Assembly: GCA_964344935.1 (NCBI GenBank) | Contig: CAYFPL010000005.1 | Coordinates: forward strand, 344,121 to 408,120 | Length of the DNA: 64,000 nt | Direction: 5' to 3' | Source: GCA-2731375 sp964344935 | Lineage (GTDB): Bacteria > Pseudomonadota > Alphaproteobacteria > GCA-2731375 | Shown: positions 49,088 through 57,684 of the stretch, piece after piece | How positions within the stretch are numbered: position 1 is the first letter of the stretch | How the letters are laid out: every line of letters begins with the position of its first letter | Made by a program: the position numbers and the translations under genes | Notes under the pieces: model-generated | What the model was told of the DNA's origin: nothing | Database searches by the model: none | The model's input: the letters and a program-made list of their open reading frames with translations, nothing else

Positions 49088-50599
49088 ATGACCGCGACTT
49101 CCCTGCACGATACCTATCAGGCCACCCCCTATCCCAGCCGCCCCGTGCCCCTGTCCCATCCCGACCATCTATACGTGGTCGGGCGGCTGCACGGCCTGTC
49201 GCCGGCGGATGTGGCAACGGCGCGGGTGCTGGAACTGGGCTGTGCTTCGGGCGGCAATCTATTGCCCATGGCAGCGAGCCTGCCTGAGGGGCGTTTCATT
49301 GGCGTCGATCTCTCGGAACGCCAGGTCGCCATGGCCCAGGCGGCGGCCCGGGCGGCGGGTTTGGAGAATGCGGAATTCCGCGCCGGCGATGCCCTGGCAG
49401 TGCTGTCGGGCGGCGGGGAAGAGCGCGAAGAGCGCTTCGACTACGTCATTCTGCATGGCCTTTATTCCTGGGTGCCATTGGAAGTACAGGCGGAACTGTT
49501 GCCCCTTTGCGCCCGCCTGCTGGCGCCGGGCGGCATGGCCTATGTCAGCTATAACACCTTTCCCGGCTGGCACGGCCGGGGCACGGTGCGGGATCTGATG
49601 CTGCGGGCCGCCGCCGGTCTGGATGACCCTGGCGCCCAGGTCCGGGCGGCCCGAGGGGCCCTGGACGATCTCGCCAGCGCCTATGCCCAGGACAATGACG
49701 CCTATGCCAAGCTATTGGCGGAGGAACAGGCCCGCGTGGCGGAGATGGAGGACAGTTTCCTGCTGCACGATCTGCTGGAGGTGGAGAACCATCCCGTCTA
49801 TGCGGCGGAGTTCATGGCCAGGGCCGCCGCCGCCGGCCTGCAGTTCGTATCGGAGGCCAACGTAGCGGCGTCGCGGGAAGAGAACTTCTCGCCCGAGGCA
49901 CAGAACCAGTTGCGCGCCCTGACCGATACCACCGAACGGGAACAGCGCATCGACTTCATCCTCAACCGCTCGTTCCGCCAGACCCTGCTGACCACGACAG
50001 ACGCGCCGGTGCAGCGACGTATCGACCCCAATTGGCTGTCCGGGATGTACATGGCCTCGCCGCTCCGCCCCATGGGCCCCGATCCCAACGGGGCGCCGGG
50101 GGAGGCGTTCTTCGCCACGCCGGACGGCGGCCGCATCGGCATGACGGCGCCCAATGCCATCGCCGCTCTCAATCATCTGGCCCTGGCCTGGCCGGAGTTC
50201 ATCCACTTCCCCGATCTGGCCGCCACTGTGGGAGATGGCTCTATCGTGGCGCAACTGGCGATCGACCTTTACCCACGCAACTGGCTCGACCTGCTGCCCA
50301 GGCCACCGGCCTTCACCAAGACGCCGGGGGATTGGCCAATGGCGACGGCGCTGGCGCGCTGGCAGGTTCAGCAGGGCGAGATGGTGACCGACCAGCGCCA
50401 TCGCAATGTCACCATTACCGATGGCTTTACCCGGCAACTGCTGCCTCTGCTGGATGGCGAGACGGGCCGTGATGCCCTGATCCGGGCGGTGGATGGATTT
50501 GATCGAGAGCCGGGCGCCCAAATCGCCAACGACGATTCTGAGGCGCATTTGGATGCGGCCCTGTTCCAACTGGCCGAACGCTGCCTGCTTGTCCAATAG
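49088..50599 (+). CDS. Class I methyltransferase with methyltransferase regulatory domain
   Basis: 503 residues. SAM site ARVLELGCASGGNLLPMA near residue 45, GVDLSERQVAMAQAAA (acidic strand-2 loop), YVILHGLYSWVP and PGGMAYVSYNTFPGWH. Residues ~215-310 match the methyltransferase regulatory domain (EMEDSFLLHDLLEVENHPVY), and a PqqA-peptide-chaperone-like C-terminal region follows. Proteins with this architecture are common in proteobacteria but their substrates are unknown. Confidence 0.86.
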   Translation: MTATSLHDTYQATPYPSRPVPLSHPDHLYVVGRLHGLSPADVATARVLELGCASGGNLLPMAASLPEGRFIGVDLSERQVAMAQAAARAAGLENAEFRAGDALAVLSGGGEEREERFDYVILHGLYSWVPLEVQAELLPLCARLLAPGGMAYVSYNTFPGWHGRGTVRDLMLRAAAGLDDPGAQVRAARGALDDLASAYAQDNDAYAKLLAEEQARVAEMEDSFLLHDLLEVENHPVYAAEFMARAAAAGLQFVSEANVAASREENFSPEAQNQLRALTDTTEREQRIDFILNRSFRQTLLTTTDAPVQRRIDPNWLSGMYMASPLRPMGPDPNGAPGEAFFATPDGGRIGMTAPNAIAALNHLALAWPEFIHFPDLAATVGDGSIVAQLAIDLYPRNWLDLLPRPPAFTKTPGDWPMATALARWQVQQGEMVTDQRHRNVTITDGFTRQLLPLLDGETGRDALIRAVDGFDREPGAQIANDDSEAHLDAALFQLAERCLLVQ

Positions 50600-50640
50600 A
50601 TGGCCGCAATACTAAACTCCGGCGCGGAGGACGCCCTTAT

Positions 50641-51180
50641 ATGACCGACCAGAATAGCGGTGGCGATCCGGTCGATTGGACCGGCGCCATTTTTTCCACC
50701 CTGCAGGAATGGCAGATCGCACAGGTCGCCTATGTCCCGGATGCGGGCCATGCGGACCTGATCAACCGCTGCGATGAGGATGGGGATATGCGGCTCGTGC
50801 CCCTGACCACAGAGGAAGAAGGCATCGCCCTTCTGGCCGGGGCCTGGCTGGGCGGCCAGCGGGGGGTGCTTTTGATGCAGTCATCCGGCGTCGGCAATTG
50901 CATCAATATGCTGTCGCTGGCCCGGGTCTGCCGCTTTCCCCTGTTGACCCTGGTCACCATGCGCGGGCAATGGGGCGAGTTCAATCCCTGGCAGGTGCCC
51001 ATGGGGCAATTGACGCCCAAGGTTCTGGCTGAATCTGATTGTCTGGTCTACCCGGCCGACGATCCGCACAGCATGGGCGAAGTGGTTTGGGGCGCGGCGC
51101 GCATGGCGTTTGAAGGCCCGGCCCAGGCGGCCGTGTTGATCGGCCAGGCGGTGATCGGCGCCAAGAGTTTCGGGAAGTAG
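50641..51180 (+). CDS. TPP-dependent decarboxylase, alpha subunit (ComD/phosphonopyruvate decarboxylase-like)
   Basis: 179 residues, equivalent to the N-terminal (PYR) domain of a TPP enzyme: VPDAGHADLIN, VPLTTEEEGIALLAGAWLGG with the cofactor-activating Glu, and LMQSSGVGNCINMLS. It pairs with the next gene, which holds the PP domain. The split arrangement matches sulfopyruvate decarboxylase (ComDE) and some phosphonopyruvate decarboxylases. No other coenzyme M or phosphonate genes are nearby, so the substrate is left open. Confidence 0.88.
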   Translation: MTDQNSGGDPVDWTGAIFSTLQEWQIAQVAYVPDAGHADLINRCDEDGDMRLVPLTTEEEGIALLAGAWLGGQRGVLLMQSSGVGNCINMLSLARVCRFPLLTLVTMRGQWGEFNPWQVPMGQLTPKVLAESDCLVYPADDPHSMGEVVWGAARMAFEGPAQAAVLIGQAVIGAKSFGK

Positions 51181-51183
51181 ACC

Positions 51184-51816
51184 ATGGATGATGTTTCGAA
51201 CCAGGCGCCGTTGAACGGCACCCTCGACCGGGCCAGGGCGGCCGACTACCCACTGGAAAGACGCCAGGTGGTGGCGGATCTGCTGGCCGACCGCGGCGAT
51301 ATGCTCGTGGTGGCGGGGCTGGGCGCCCCGGTCTGGGATTGCACCGCCGCCGGCGACCATCCCCTGACGTTTCCTTTATGGGGCGCCATGGGCGGTGCGG
51401 CGGCCATGGGCCTGGGCCTGGCCATGGCGCGGCCGGAGCGCCGGGTCCTGGTCATCACAGGCGATGGCGAGATGCTCATGGGCCTGGGCGCCCTGACCAC
51501 CATCGGTGCGCAGCAGCCGGAAAACCTGGCTGTGGTGGTCTGCGACAACGAACGCTATGGCGAAACCGGCATGCAACTGACCCATACGGCGGGAGGGCTG
51601 GATCTGCCGGCCATGGCTTTGGCTGCCGGCTTTTCAACAGCCGCCGGCATTCGTTCGGACAATGAATTCAAGGCCGACTTGCCGGCGATCAGGTCGGGCA
51701 AGGGGCCTGGCTTCTGGTCCATCAAAGTGCGGGCGGAGCCTATGGAGATCGGCATCATGCCGCCCAAGGATGGCGTGACACTCAAGGATCGTTTTCGGAA
51801 CGCCCTGTTGGATTAG
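51184..51816 (+). CDS. TPP-dependent decarboxylase, beta subunit (ComE-like)
   Basis: 210 residues, the TPP-binding (PP) domain: TFPLWGAMGGAAAMGLG, then the classical GDG...N motif from GDGEMLMGLGALTTIG to VVVCDNERYGETG. It starts three bases after the alpha subunit. Both halves together equal one ThDP decarboxylase minus the middle domain. Stop codon overlaps the start of a dispersed structured repeat. Confidence 0.9.
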   Translation: MDDVSNQAPLNGTLDRARAADYPLERRQVVADLLADRGDMLVVAGLGAPVWDCTAAGDHPLTFPLWGAMGGAAAMGLGLAMARPERRVLVITGDGEMLMGLGALTTIGAQQPENLAVVVCDNERYGETGMQLTHTAGGLDLPAMALAAGFSTAAGIRSDNEFKADLPAIRSGKGPGFWSIKVRAEPMEIGIMPPKDGVTLKDRFRNALLD

Positions 51817-51863
51817 AGCAAGCAGCGGTCAGTTGGGTTCGAATTGACCGCGCCATGCGCTCG
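51816..51863. repeat. Dispersed structured intergenic repeat, shortened copy 3
   Basis: Has GAGCAA (51816-51821), a ten-base stem GCGGTCAGTT (51825-51834) with AATTGACCGC (51842-51851) around a seven-base loop, and the end block CGCGCCATGCGCTCGC that matches CGCGCCATGCGCTAGC in copy 2. The central 20-base palindrome of copies 1 and 2 is missing, as by internal deletion. It also sits at a gene's stop codon. Confidence 0.7.
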
Positions 51864-52402
51864 CCAGAATAGAGACGGCGCCGACCGCGGGAGCGATCGG
51901 CGCCGAAACTTGGCCAGTTATCTGAGGGCACGGACAACCGGCCATATTTAGAAGCAACGCTACTATGAAAATCGCTGGGCGATACGCCATCCGACTTTCT
52001 GTCCAACTTGATGCAAGGACCGTGCCAATAATCTAATGAACGACAAACCGCAGTTTTGTGGGATTTGTGTTGTCGCCCAGTTTCAATCCGCTTCAAATTG
52101 AAACAGGCGGATCGTCCCAATCCGGGACTAATTCAAAAGGAAGCAACTGCGAAAGAAAAAGGCGCCGACCTGTTTTGGGGCCAGCGCCTGAGTTTGGACC
52201 AATCGCTTGAGGGCACGATCAATCAGTACGAGAGATAAGCAATGCAATATTCAAAGTCGGTCGGCATATCACCAATCGACTAACAATCCATACTGTGCAA
52301 ACCGCATGCCAAATATCTCAAAAAAATATTGGCAGAATTCTGGGGGGTTGGCTGTGACGCGAATCACAAATGTACCACTCCGGGCCAGTCGGCTGTGTTG
52401 AA
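51864..52402. other. Gene-free intergenic region
   Basis: About 540 bases without a supportable gene. It has a perfect nine-base stem CGGCGCCGA (51876-51884) / TCGGCGCCG (51897-51905). Two diverged stretches both combine GGCGCCGA, GGCCAG and TGAGGGCACG (51899-51931 and 52165-52218), suggesting an old duplication. Base composition is more AT-rich than the genes on either side. A 60-codon frame at 52056-52238 lacks any coding signal. Confidence 0.6.
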
Positions 52403-52425
52403 CCGGGACATTGGGACGATCCCGG
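52403..52425 (-). terminator. Possible terminator hairpin downstream of the alpha/beta hydrolase
   Basis: CCGGGA (52403-52408) pairs with TCCCGG (52420-52425) around 11 bases, 31 bases past the hydrolase stop on the minus strand. There is no strong T-run, so termination strength is doubtful. Confidence 0.35.
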
Positions 52426-52455
52426 ACAGATAGAATTAAGGTTAATAGCCCGCTG

Positions 52456-53214
52456 CTAGCGCTTTTCCGCCAGCGTCTCCACGGTCTGGACCAGACGTTC
52501 GATATCATCGGGTTCAGACAGGCGATGGTCGCCGGTTTTTGAGAATGTGACGACGATGTCATCGCCTTGCAATCGATCGACAATCTCGAGAGACTGCCGC
52601 CAGGGCACGTCCGGATCTTCCATGCCGTGCAGGATTCGGACCGGATAATCGACCGAAAGAGGCTGTTGCAGCACCAGATGGTTTTTGCCTTCCTCGATCA
52701 GGTTCATGGTGATGGCATAGGGCTCGTCGGAATACTCGGATGGTGCGCGATAAACCCCGTCCCGCTTCAACACCGCCTGGATCTCGTCGGAAAAATCATC
52801 CCACATGCGCAGCACGAAATCCGGCGCCGGTGCGATGCCCACAAGTCCGGCGATACGGTCCGGCCGGGCCCGGGCCAGCAACAGCATGATCCAGCCGCCC
52901 ATGGACGAACCGACGACAATCTGCGGCCCTTCGGTCACCTGGTCGAGGATGGCGAGGGCGTCCTGGGACCACAGGCCAATCGTTCCGCTTTCGAAATCAG
53001 CGTCTGATTGTCCATGGCCGCGATAGTCGAAACGTGTGTAGGCGCGGCCGGTTTTCCTGCACGCGGCCTCCAACGCCAGGGCCTTGGTGCCGGTCATATC
53101 CGACATGAACCCGCCACAAAAGATGACACCGGGGGCCCTACCCGGCGTATGATGGTAGGCAATTCGGATTCCATCCTCGCGGGCGAGGAACTGGGGTTCG
53201 CTATCGGTGGTCAT
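52456..53214 (-). CDS. Alpha/beta hydrolase (ABHD10/palmitoyl-thioesterase-like)
   Basis: 252 residues from ATG 53214 (MTTDSEPQFL). It shows IFCGGFMSDMTGTKA, FDYRGHGQSD, the nucleophile elbow VGSSMGGWI, the acid in ILHGMEDPDVPW and the His in KTGDHRLSEPDD. This order and the CGGF-x-SDM segment are typical of the ABHD10-like group. It starts inside a CATG shared with an alternative start of the divergent glycosyltransferase. Confidence 0.87.
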   Translation of the reverse strand: MTTDSEPQFLAREDGIRIAYHHTPGRAPGVIFCGGFMSDMTGTKALALEAACRKTGRAYTRFDYRGHGQSDADFESGTIGLWSQDALAILDQVTEGPQIVVGSSMGGWIMLLLARARPDRIAGLVGIAPAPDFVLRMWDDFSDEIQAVLKRDGVYRAPSEYSDEPYAITMNLIEEGKNHLVLQQPLSVDYPVRILHGMEDPDVPWRQSLEIVDRLQGDDIVVTFSKTGDHRLSEPDDIERLVQTVETLAEKR

Positions 53215-53230
53215 GGATGCGCCAATCAGA

Positions 53231-54403
53231 ATGAATAATGATTTGCAATCTAGCATTCAAAAGTCCGGTGGGATAGCAACCGGCCCGCACATCCTGCAGG
53301 TGCTGCCCGCCCTTGAGATGGGCGGCGTGGAGCGGGGCACGGTGCAAACGGCGGCGGCCCTGACGGCTGCCGGCTGGCAGGCCACGGTTGCCTCCTCAGG
53401 TGGATTGATGACCCACGAGCTGAGCCGGGCCAAAGCCCAGCATGTGGAATTGCCCCTGGCGGTGAAGCAGCCGTTCCGAATACTGCGCAACGGCGATGCC
53501 CTTGCCAATGTGATCAATCGCCTCGGCGTCGATCTGGTGCATGCCCGCAGCCGGGCCCCTGCTTGGAGCGCGCTGAGCGCGGCACGGCGCACAGGCAAAC
53601 CATTTGTCACCACGTTCCATAATGCCTATGGCCGCAACTGGCTGAAACATTATTACAACGCGGTCATGGCCAAGGGGGACCGTGTCATCGCCATATCAGA
53701 TTTCGTTGCCGATCACGCCCGCGAAGTCTATGGCGTGGGCGATGACCGGCTGGTGACTATTCATCGGGGTATCGACACATCGTTGTTTGACCCAAGCAAA
53801 GTCAGCGCCGAGCGCATCATCCAGATCTCGCGGAATTGGCGCATGGATGATGACCGCCCCGTGGTCATGCTGCCGGGCCGTCTGACCGCTTGGAAGGGTC
53901 AGATGATTTTGATTGAAGCCCTGGCGATCCTGGGCCGGCAGGACATCCGCTGCGTACTGGTTGGCGGCGACCAGGGCCGGGCCGGCTATCGCCAGGAACT
54001 GGAAGCGGCCGTAGAGCGGCATCGCCTGGAACCGGTGATGCGTTTGGTGGACCACTGCCAGGACATGGCAGCGGCCTATATGCTGGCGGATGTGGTGGTT
54101 TCCGCATCGACCCGGCCCGAAGGATTCGGCCGTGTGGCGGTGGAAGCGCAGGCCATGGGCCGGCCTGTGATCGCCACAGACCATGGCGGCGCCAAGGAAA
54201 CCATCTGGCCCGGGCAAAGCGGCTGGCTGGTGCCGCCCGGCGATGCGGAAGCCCTGGCAGCGGCCCTGGACCGGGCCTTGAGCCTGAGCCAGGGGGAACG
54301 GGAGGTCATGGCCGAGAACGGCCGGGACAACGTGGAACAGAATTTCACCGTGGAATTGATGTGCGGGCGCATCCTCGACGTCTACAGCTCGCTGCTCAAC
54401 TGA
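53231..54403 (+). CDS. Glycosyltransferase family 4
   Basis: 390 residues from ATG 53231 (MNNDLQSSIQ); GTG 53207 and ATG 53213 are in frame but overlap the divergent gene. GT-B fold: VLPALEMGGVERGTVQTA at the acceptor side, VVMLPGRLTAWKGQMILIEAL at the start of the donor domain, and the RPEGFGRVAVEAQAMGRPVIAT segment (E-x7-E) that binds the nucleotide sugar. Likely transfers a sugar in LPS or surface polysaccharide synthesis together with the GT9 gene one base downstream. Confidence 0.92.
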   Translation: MNNDLQSSIQKSGGIATGPHILQVLPALEMGGVERGTVQTAAALTAAGWQATVASSGGLMTHELSRAKAQHVELPLAVKQPFRILRNGDALANVINRLGVDLVHARSRAPAWSALSAARRTGKPFVTTFHNAYGRNWLKHYYNAVMAKGDRVIAISDFVADHAREVYGVGDDRLVTIHRGIDTSLFDPSKVSAERIIQISRNWRMDDDRPVVMLPGRLTAWKGQMILIEALAILGRQDIRCVLVGGDQGRAGYRQELEAAVERHRLEPVMRLVDHCQDMAAAYMLADVVVSASTRPEGFGRVAVEAQAMGRPVIATDHGGAKETIWPGQSGWLVPPGDAEALAAALDRALSLSQGEREVMAENGRDNVEQNFTVELMCGRILDVYSSLLN

Positions 54404-54404
54404 T

Positions 54405-55331
54405 ATGACGGCGGACAACATCCTGATAATCCGTCACGGTGCGCTGGGCGATCTCGTACAATCCACGGGCCCCTTCAGAGCCATACGGGAGCATCATTCC
54501 GAAGCCCGCATCATATTGCTGACCACGCCGCCATACGCCATGTTCATGCGCAGTTGCCCTTGGATCGACGAGATCTGGCAGGACAACCGGCCGCGCTGGT
54601 TCCAATTCAATGATTGGCTGCATCTGCGCCGCCGTTTGCGGGCAGGCAGATTCGCCCGGGTCTATGATCTGCAGACCTCGGCCCGCTCCAGCCTCTACCT
54701 GCGCGCCTTCTCCCAAAGCGGCCGGCCCGAATGGTCCGGCATTGCGCCGGGCGCCAGCCACCCCCACGCAAACCCGGACCGGGACTTCATGCATACCCTC
54801 GACCGCCAGGCGGAACAGCTTGCCCATGCCGGTATCGACCAGGTGCCGGGGCCAGATCTGGCATGGGTCGACGCGGATGTATCGCGGTTCGAACTGCTCG
54901 ACCCCTATGCCCTTTTGGTGCCCGGCGGCTCAGCCCATCGCCCGGGCAAGCGCTGGCCGGCAGATTATTATTTGGAGCTTTGCCAACGGTTGCTGGCAGC
55001 AGGGATCCAGCCGGTTTTGATCGGCGGCAGCGATGAAAAGATCCTCACCAGCGTGCTGGCCGATCAATGCCCTGGCGCGCGCGACCTGGCAGGCCAGACC
55101 AGCATCGAGGAACTGGCCGTTCTGGCCAGGGGGGCGAAATTCTGCATCGGCAACGACACCGGTCCCATGCACATCGCCGCCCTGGGCGGGCAGCCGTCTT
55201 TCGTGTTGTTTTCATCCGAGTCTGACCCGGATCTCTGTGCCCCGCGTGGCGGGAACGTGACGACCCTGCGGGAAGACAATCTGGGCGCCCTGTCGGTGGA
55301 TCGGGTCTGGGCAGCGGTCGAAAAAGCCTAG
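54405..55331 (+). CDS. Glycosyltransferase family 9 (heptosyltransferase-like)
   Basis: 308 residues. IIRHGALGDLVQSTGPFRAIREH is the family start, LLVPGGSAHRPGKRWPADYY the donor-domain entry, and FCIGNDTGPMHIAALGG the WaaC/WaaF/WaaQ signature. It probably adds a heptose or similar sugar to the LPS core. Starts one base after the GT4 stop; its 3' end overlaps the convergent M48 protease by four bases. Confidence 0.92.
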   Translation: MTADNILIIRHGALGDLVQSTGPFRAIREHHSEARIILLTTPPYAMFMRSCPWIDEIWQDNRPRWFQFNDWLHLRRRLRAGRFARVYDLQTSARSSLYLRAFSQSGRPEWSGIAPGASHPHANPDRDFMHTLDRQAEQLAHAGIDQVPGPDLAWVDADVSRFELLDPYALLVPGGSAHRPGKRWPADYYLELCQRLLAAGIQPVLIGGSDEKILTSVLADQCPGARDLAGQTSIEELAVLARGAKFCIGNDTGPMHIAALGGQPSFVLFSSESDPDLCAPRGGNVTTLREDNLGALSVDRVWAAVEKA

Positions 55332-56404
55332 TCGCAGATTTTCTGCAACGTCCGCCATTCCGTTTCAGTCAAAACAGGGCGGCCGCTATCGCCGCCGGCT
55401 GAATTTGCGATGCGTTCGTCCAGGGGCGGGTGGCTGCTGAAATAACCCAGGATGTCGTTGTCGTCGCCAGCTGACGCCGTTGATCGCAGGCGTGCGAAGA
55501 AGCTTGCCATGGCGCCGGTTGGAATATCGGAGCGGCGCAACAAATCCCGGCCAAAATCATCCGCCTGGCGCTCCATATCCCGGCTGTAACTCAATAGCAG
55601 CAATAGGCCGCCCAACTCGCCCGCAAGCTCGCCAACGGTGGAGCCATCACCCAGGAGCAAATCGGCGACGATGCCTATGCCCGTGGCCCGGATAGCCATC
55701 TGCGTTGGGTGGCGATGGTGCACATGGCCGATCTCATGGGCCAGGACCGCGGCAACTTCTTCCGCCGTTTCCGCCTTTCGCAGCAAGCCGTCGAATATGA
55801 CGATGTTGCCGCCCGGCATGGCGAAGGCATTGACCATGTCCCTTTCGGCAACGGTGATGCGGAAATTTGGCGGCGACGACATATTTTGTGTCAGTCGATC
55901 GGTAATGCGGGATAGGGCGCTTTCGCCTAGTCCGCCAGTACAGACGGCGGCATCGCCAATCAGTCGCGCGCGGATGGCGCTGCCGATTGTTTCTTCCCAT
56001 TGCGGTGGAACCAGCTTGGCCAAGGGGGCTGACAGCAAAGGCACGCCTTGCCATAGGAACAGGCCGATCGCCAGAAGCATCAGGACGATGACAGCCGTGT
56101 TGCGGCGCACCTGCGGTCGGGCCAGGCCGCGAAGAAAAAGATGCGGGGCCCGGCGCCGTAACGCCTCTTGAAATTGACCATCGTCAATGTGCAAACGCGC
56201 GTCAGGCTCCGATCCACTTGTCAGCCGTACGGGTGCGTTCCTGCGTGGAGGGTCGATCAGGCGCAGCTCGTCATAGGTCCAATGGCGCCGTTCGCCGTCG
56301 CTCTGATGGATGATGGTCAGGCCGCTATGATCGGGGACGATCGTTGCCTGATGGCGCGCGGCGGTGCGGCCGTCATTGAATTCAGCCTGATACTCGTCAG
56401 GCAC
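55328..56404 (-). CDS. M48-family metalloprotease
   Basis: 358 residues. N-terminal ~100 residues form a cytosolic beta-rich domain, one TM lies near 105-125, and then comes an M48 peptidase with VAAVLAHEIGHVHHRHP (HExxH zinc site) and the third ligand Glu in RDMERQADDFGRDLL. Relatives include HtpX and the outer-membrane BepA/LoiP types. The start overlaps the stop of the upstream DUF898 gene by one base, so the two are coupled. Confidence 0.9.
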   Translation of the reverse strand: MPDEYQAEFNDGRTAARHQATIVPDHSGLTIIHQSDGERRHWTYDELRLIDPPRRNAPVRLTSGSEPDARLHIDDGQFQEALRRRAPHLFLRGLARPQVRRNTAVIVLMLLAIGLFLWQGVPLLSAPLAKLVPPQWEETIGSAIRARLIGDAAVCTGGLGESALSRITDRLTQNMSSPPNFRITVAERDMVNAFAMPGGNIVIFDGLLRKAETAEEVAAVLAHEIGHVHHRHPTQMAIRATGIGIVADLLLGDGSTVGELAGELGGLLLLLSYSRDMERQADDFGRDLLRRSDIPTGAMASFFARLRSTASAGDDNDILGYFSSHPPLDERIANSAGGDSGRPVLTETEWRTLQKICD

Positions 56405-57504
56405 TAAACGGCGCCAAGGTCAAAGGCGTCCGCCAGGCCCTCGCCCACCGTGGGCGCCTCGGCGCTGGATTGCCGTAACCAATCAACATCCAGGCTGCCG
56501 ATCATGGTCAGCCGGCGGCAGAAATAGCGGAAGGTACGCAATTGAGCGAAGGGTAATCCAAAGCCTAGGGTCAGAAGGATAATTAGGAAATTCGGAACGA
56601 CCAGGCCGATCAGGTTCCACGCCGTGAGGTCTGTCTTGAAGGTGATCGCTTTGAACGACGTGCCTGCCGCGAAATGATTGAATTCCCGAGCTCTATACCA
56701 AGGTACCCAAAGTAGGGCGACGGCGGGAATTAATATCACCAACAATGTCCACTGTATTCCCTGGCCAAACTGTAATGGAAATTCGGTATCGCCTTGGTGG
56801 GCACGGATGTAGCCGAGGGCGATCGTCCCCAATATCAGCGTCAATGGCACAAGAATCAGTGAGCATATCCAGCACACGGCAAACATCTTATAAAGCGGCC
56901 CGAGTGGAGCCGACATCCTGAAAGCGCCGTCGCCGAACCGGGTATCCTCCATGATGCGTTTGAACAGGCTGACCCGCATCCAAGGGTAGGCCAAGCCCAG
57001 TGTTACTATGGTCAAGGCCCAGAACAGGACGTAGCGCAGGGCGTACTGCCCGGACGAGCCGACCATGGCGCCGCGAATGCCGCGCCAGCGGGTGCGGCTC
57101 AACCGGTAGCGGCGGGCCCGGTAGATCGCCATGCCGATCAGGAAGAAAATTACCAAATAAGACAGCGCCGAAAACAGGTTGAAGGCGGTGCTGCCGGGGA
57201 TCAGGTAAAGATTGGCCAGATTGCTGACCACGCCCAGAGGCAGGATGATCAGGAAGAAGACGGCCAGGAACCCCTTGAACAGTTCTCCGCCCGTGCCGGT
57301 GTATTCCAAGGGTTCGTCCATGAAATAGGTCTGCCGCCACAGATACTGGCGCACCCTTGTCTTGCCCCAGAAGCGGTAGAAAAATAGGGTCACAATGTTC
57401 AACAGCCCATTGAGCAGGACGATGGGGAGCAGTTCGCCAGCCCGGCCCCGTTGCTCCAACCGCAACGTTTCCGATGCCTTAGATTGCAAAAGATCATCGT
57501 TCAT
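56404..57504 (-). CDS. YjgN-like DUF898 membrane protein
   Basis: 366 residues with about six membrane helices. The DUF898 pattern is clear: FYRFWGKTRVRQYLW, GELFKGFLAVFF, RARRYRLSRTRWRGIRGAMVGS, and LAYPWMRVSLFKRIMEDTRFGDG. Function of the family is unknown. It is immediately upstream of, and overlaps by one base with, an M48 protease; I know this pairing from other proteobacteria, which suggests a joint envelope role. Confidence 0.88.
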   Translation of the reverse strand: MNDDLLQSKASETLRLEQRGRAGELLPIVLLNGLLNIVTLFFYRFWGKTRVRQYLWRQTYFMDEPLEYTGTGGELFKGFLAVFFLIILPLGVVSNLANLYLIPGSTAFNLFSALSYLVIFFLIGMAIYRARRYRLSRTRWRGIRGAMVGSSGQYALRYVLFWALTIVTLGLAYPWMRVSLFKRIMEDTRFGDGAFRMSAPLGPLYKMFAVCWICSLILVPLTLILGTIALGYIRAHQGDTEFPLQFGQGIQWTLLVILIPAVALLWVPWYRAREFNHFAAGTSFKAITFKTDLTAWNLIGLVVPNFLIILLTLGFGLPFAQLRTFRYFCRRLTMIGSLDVDWLRQSSAEAPTVGEGLADAFDLGAV

Positions 57505-57684
57505 AAACTATTTGTCGCCCGTATGGCCGGCATTGGCAAGCTCGCCCCCTGCCGGTTCAAAGGGATGGAAACATAATATCAAGCGCAACTTGACAGCGCG
57601 GACATTCCGCCTAAGTTTCGCGCACGCCGCCGCTTTCAATGAATAGCGGCGGTTTTCAGGTTCCTTGCACAGGTTGGTTTGAAC

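Noticed and set aside
51832..51846. GGTTCGAA resembling a tRNA T-loop
   Set aside because: It is the loop of the copy 3 repeat hairpin; no acceptor, anticodon or D arm can be formed around it. I found no tRNA gene in the window.
52056..52238. 60-codon frame in the 51.8-52.4 kb gap
   Set aside because: No ribosome site, no recognisable protein and composition unlike the coding neighbours; it also overlaps a diverged noncoding repeat.
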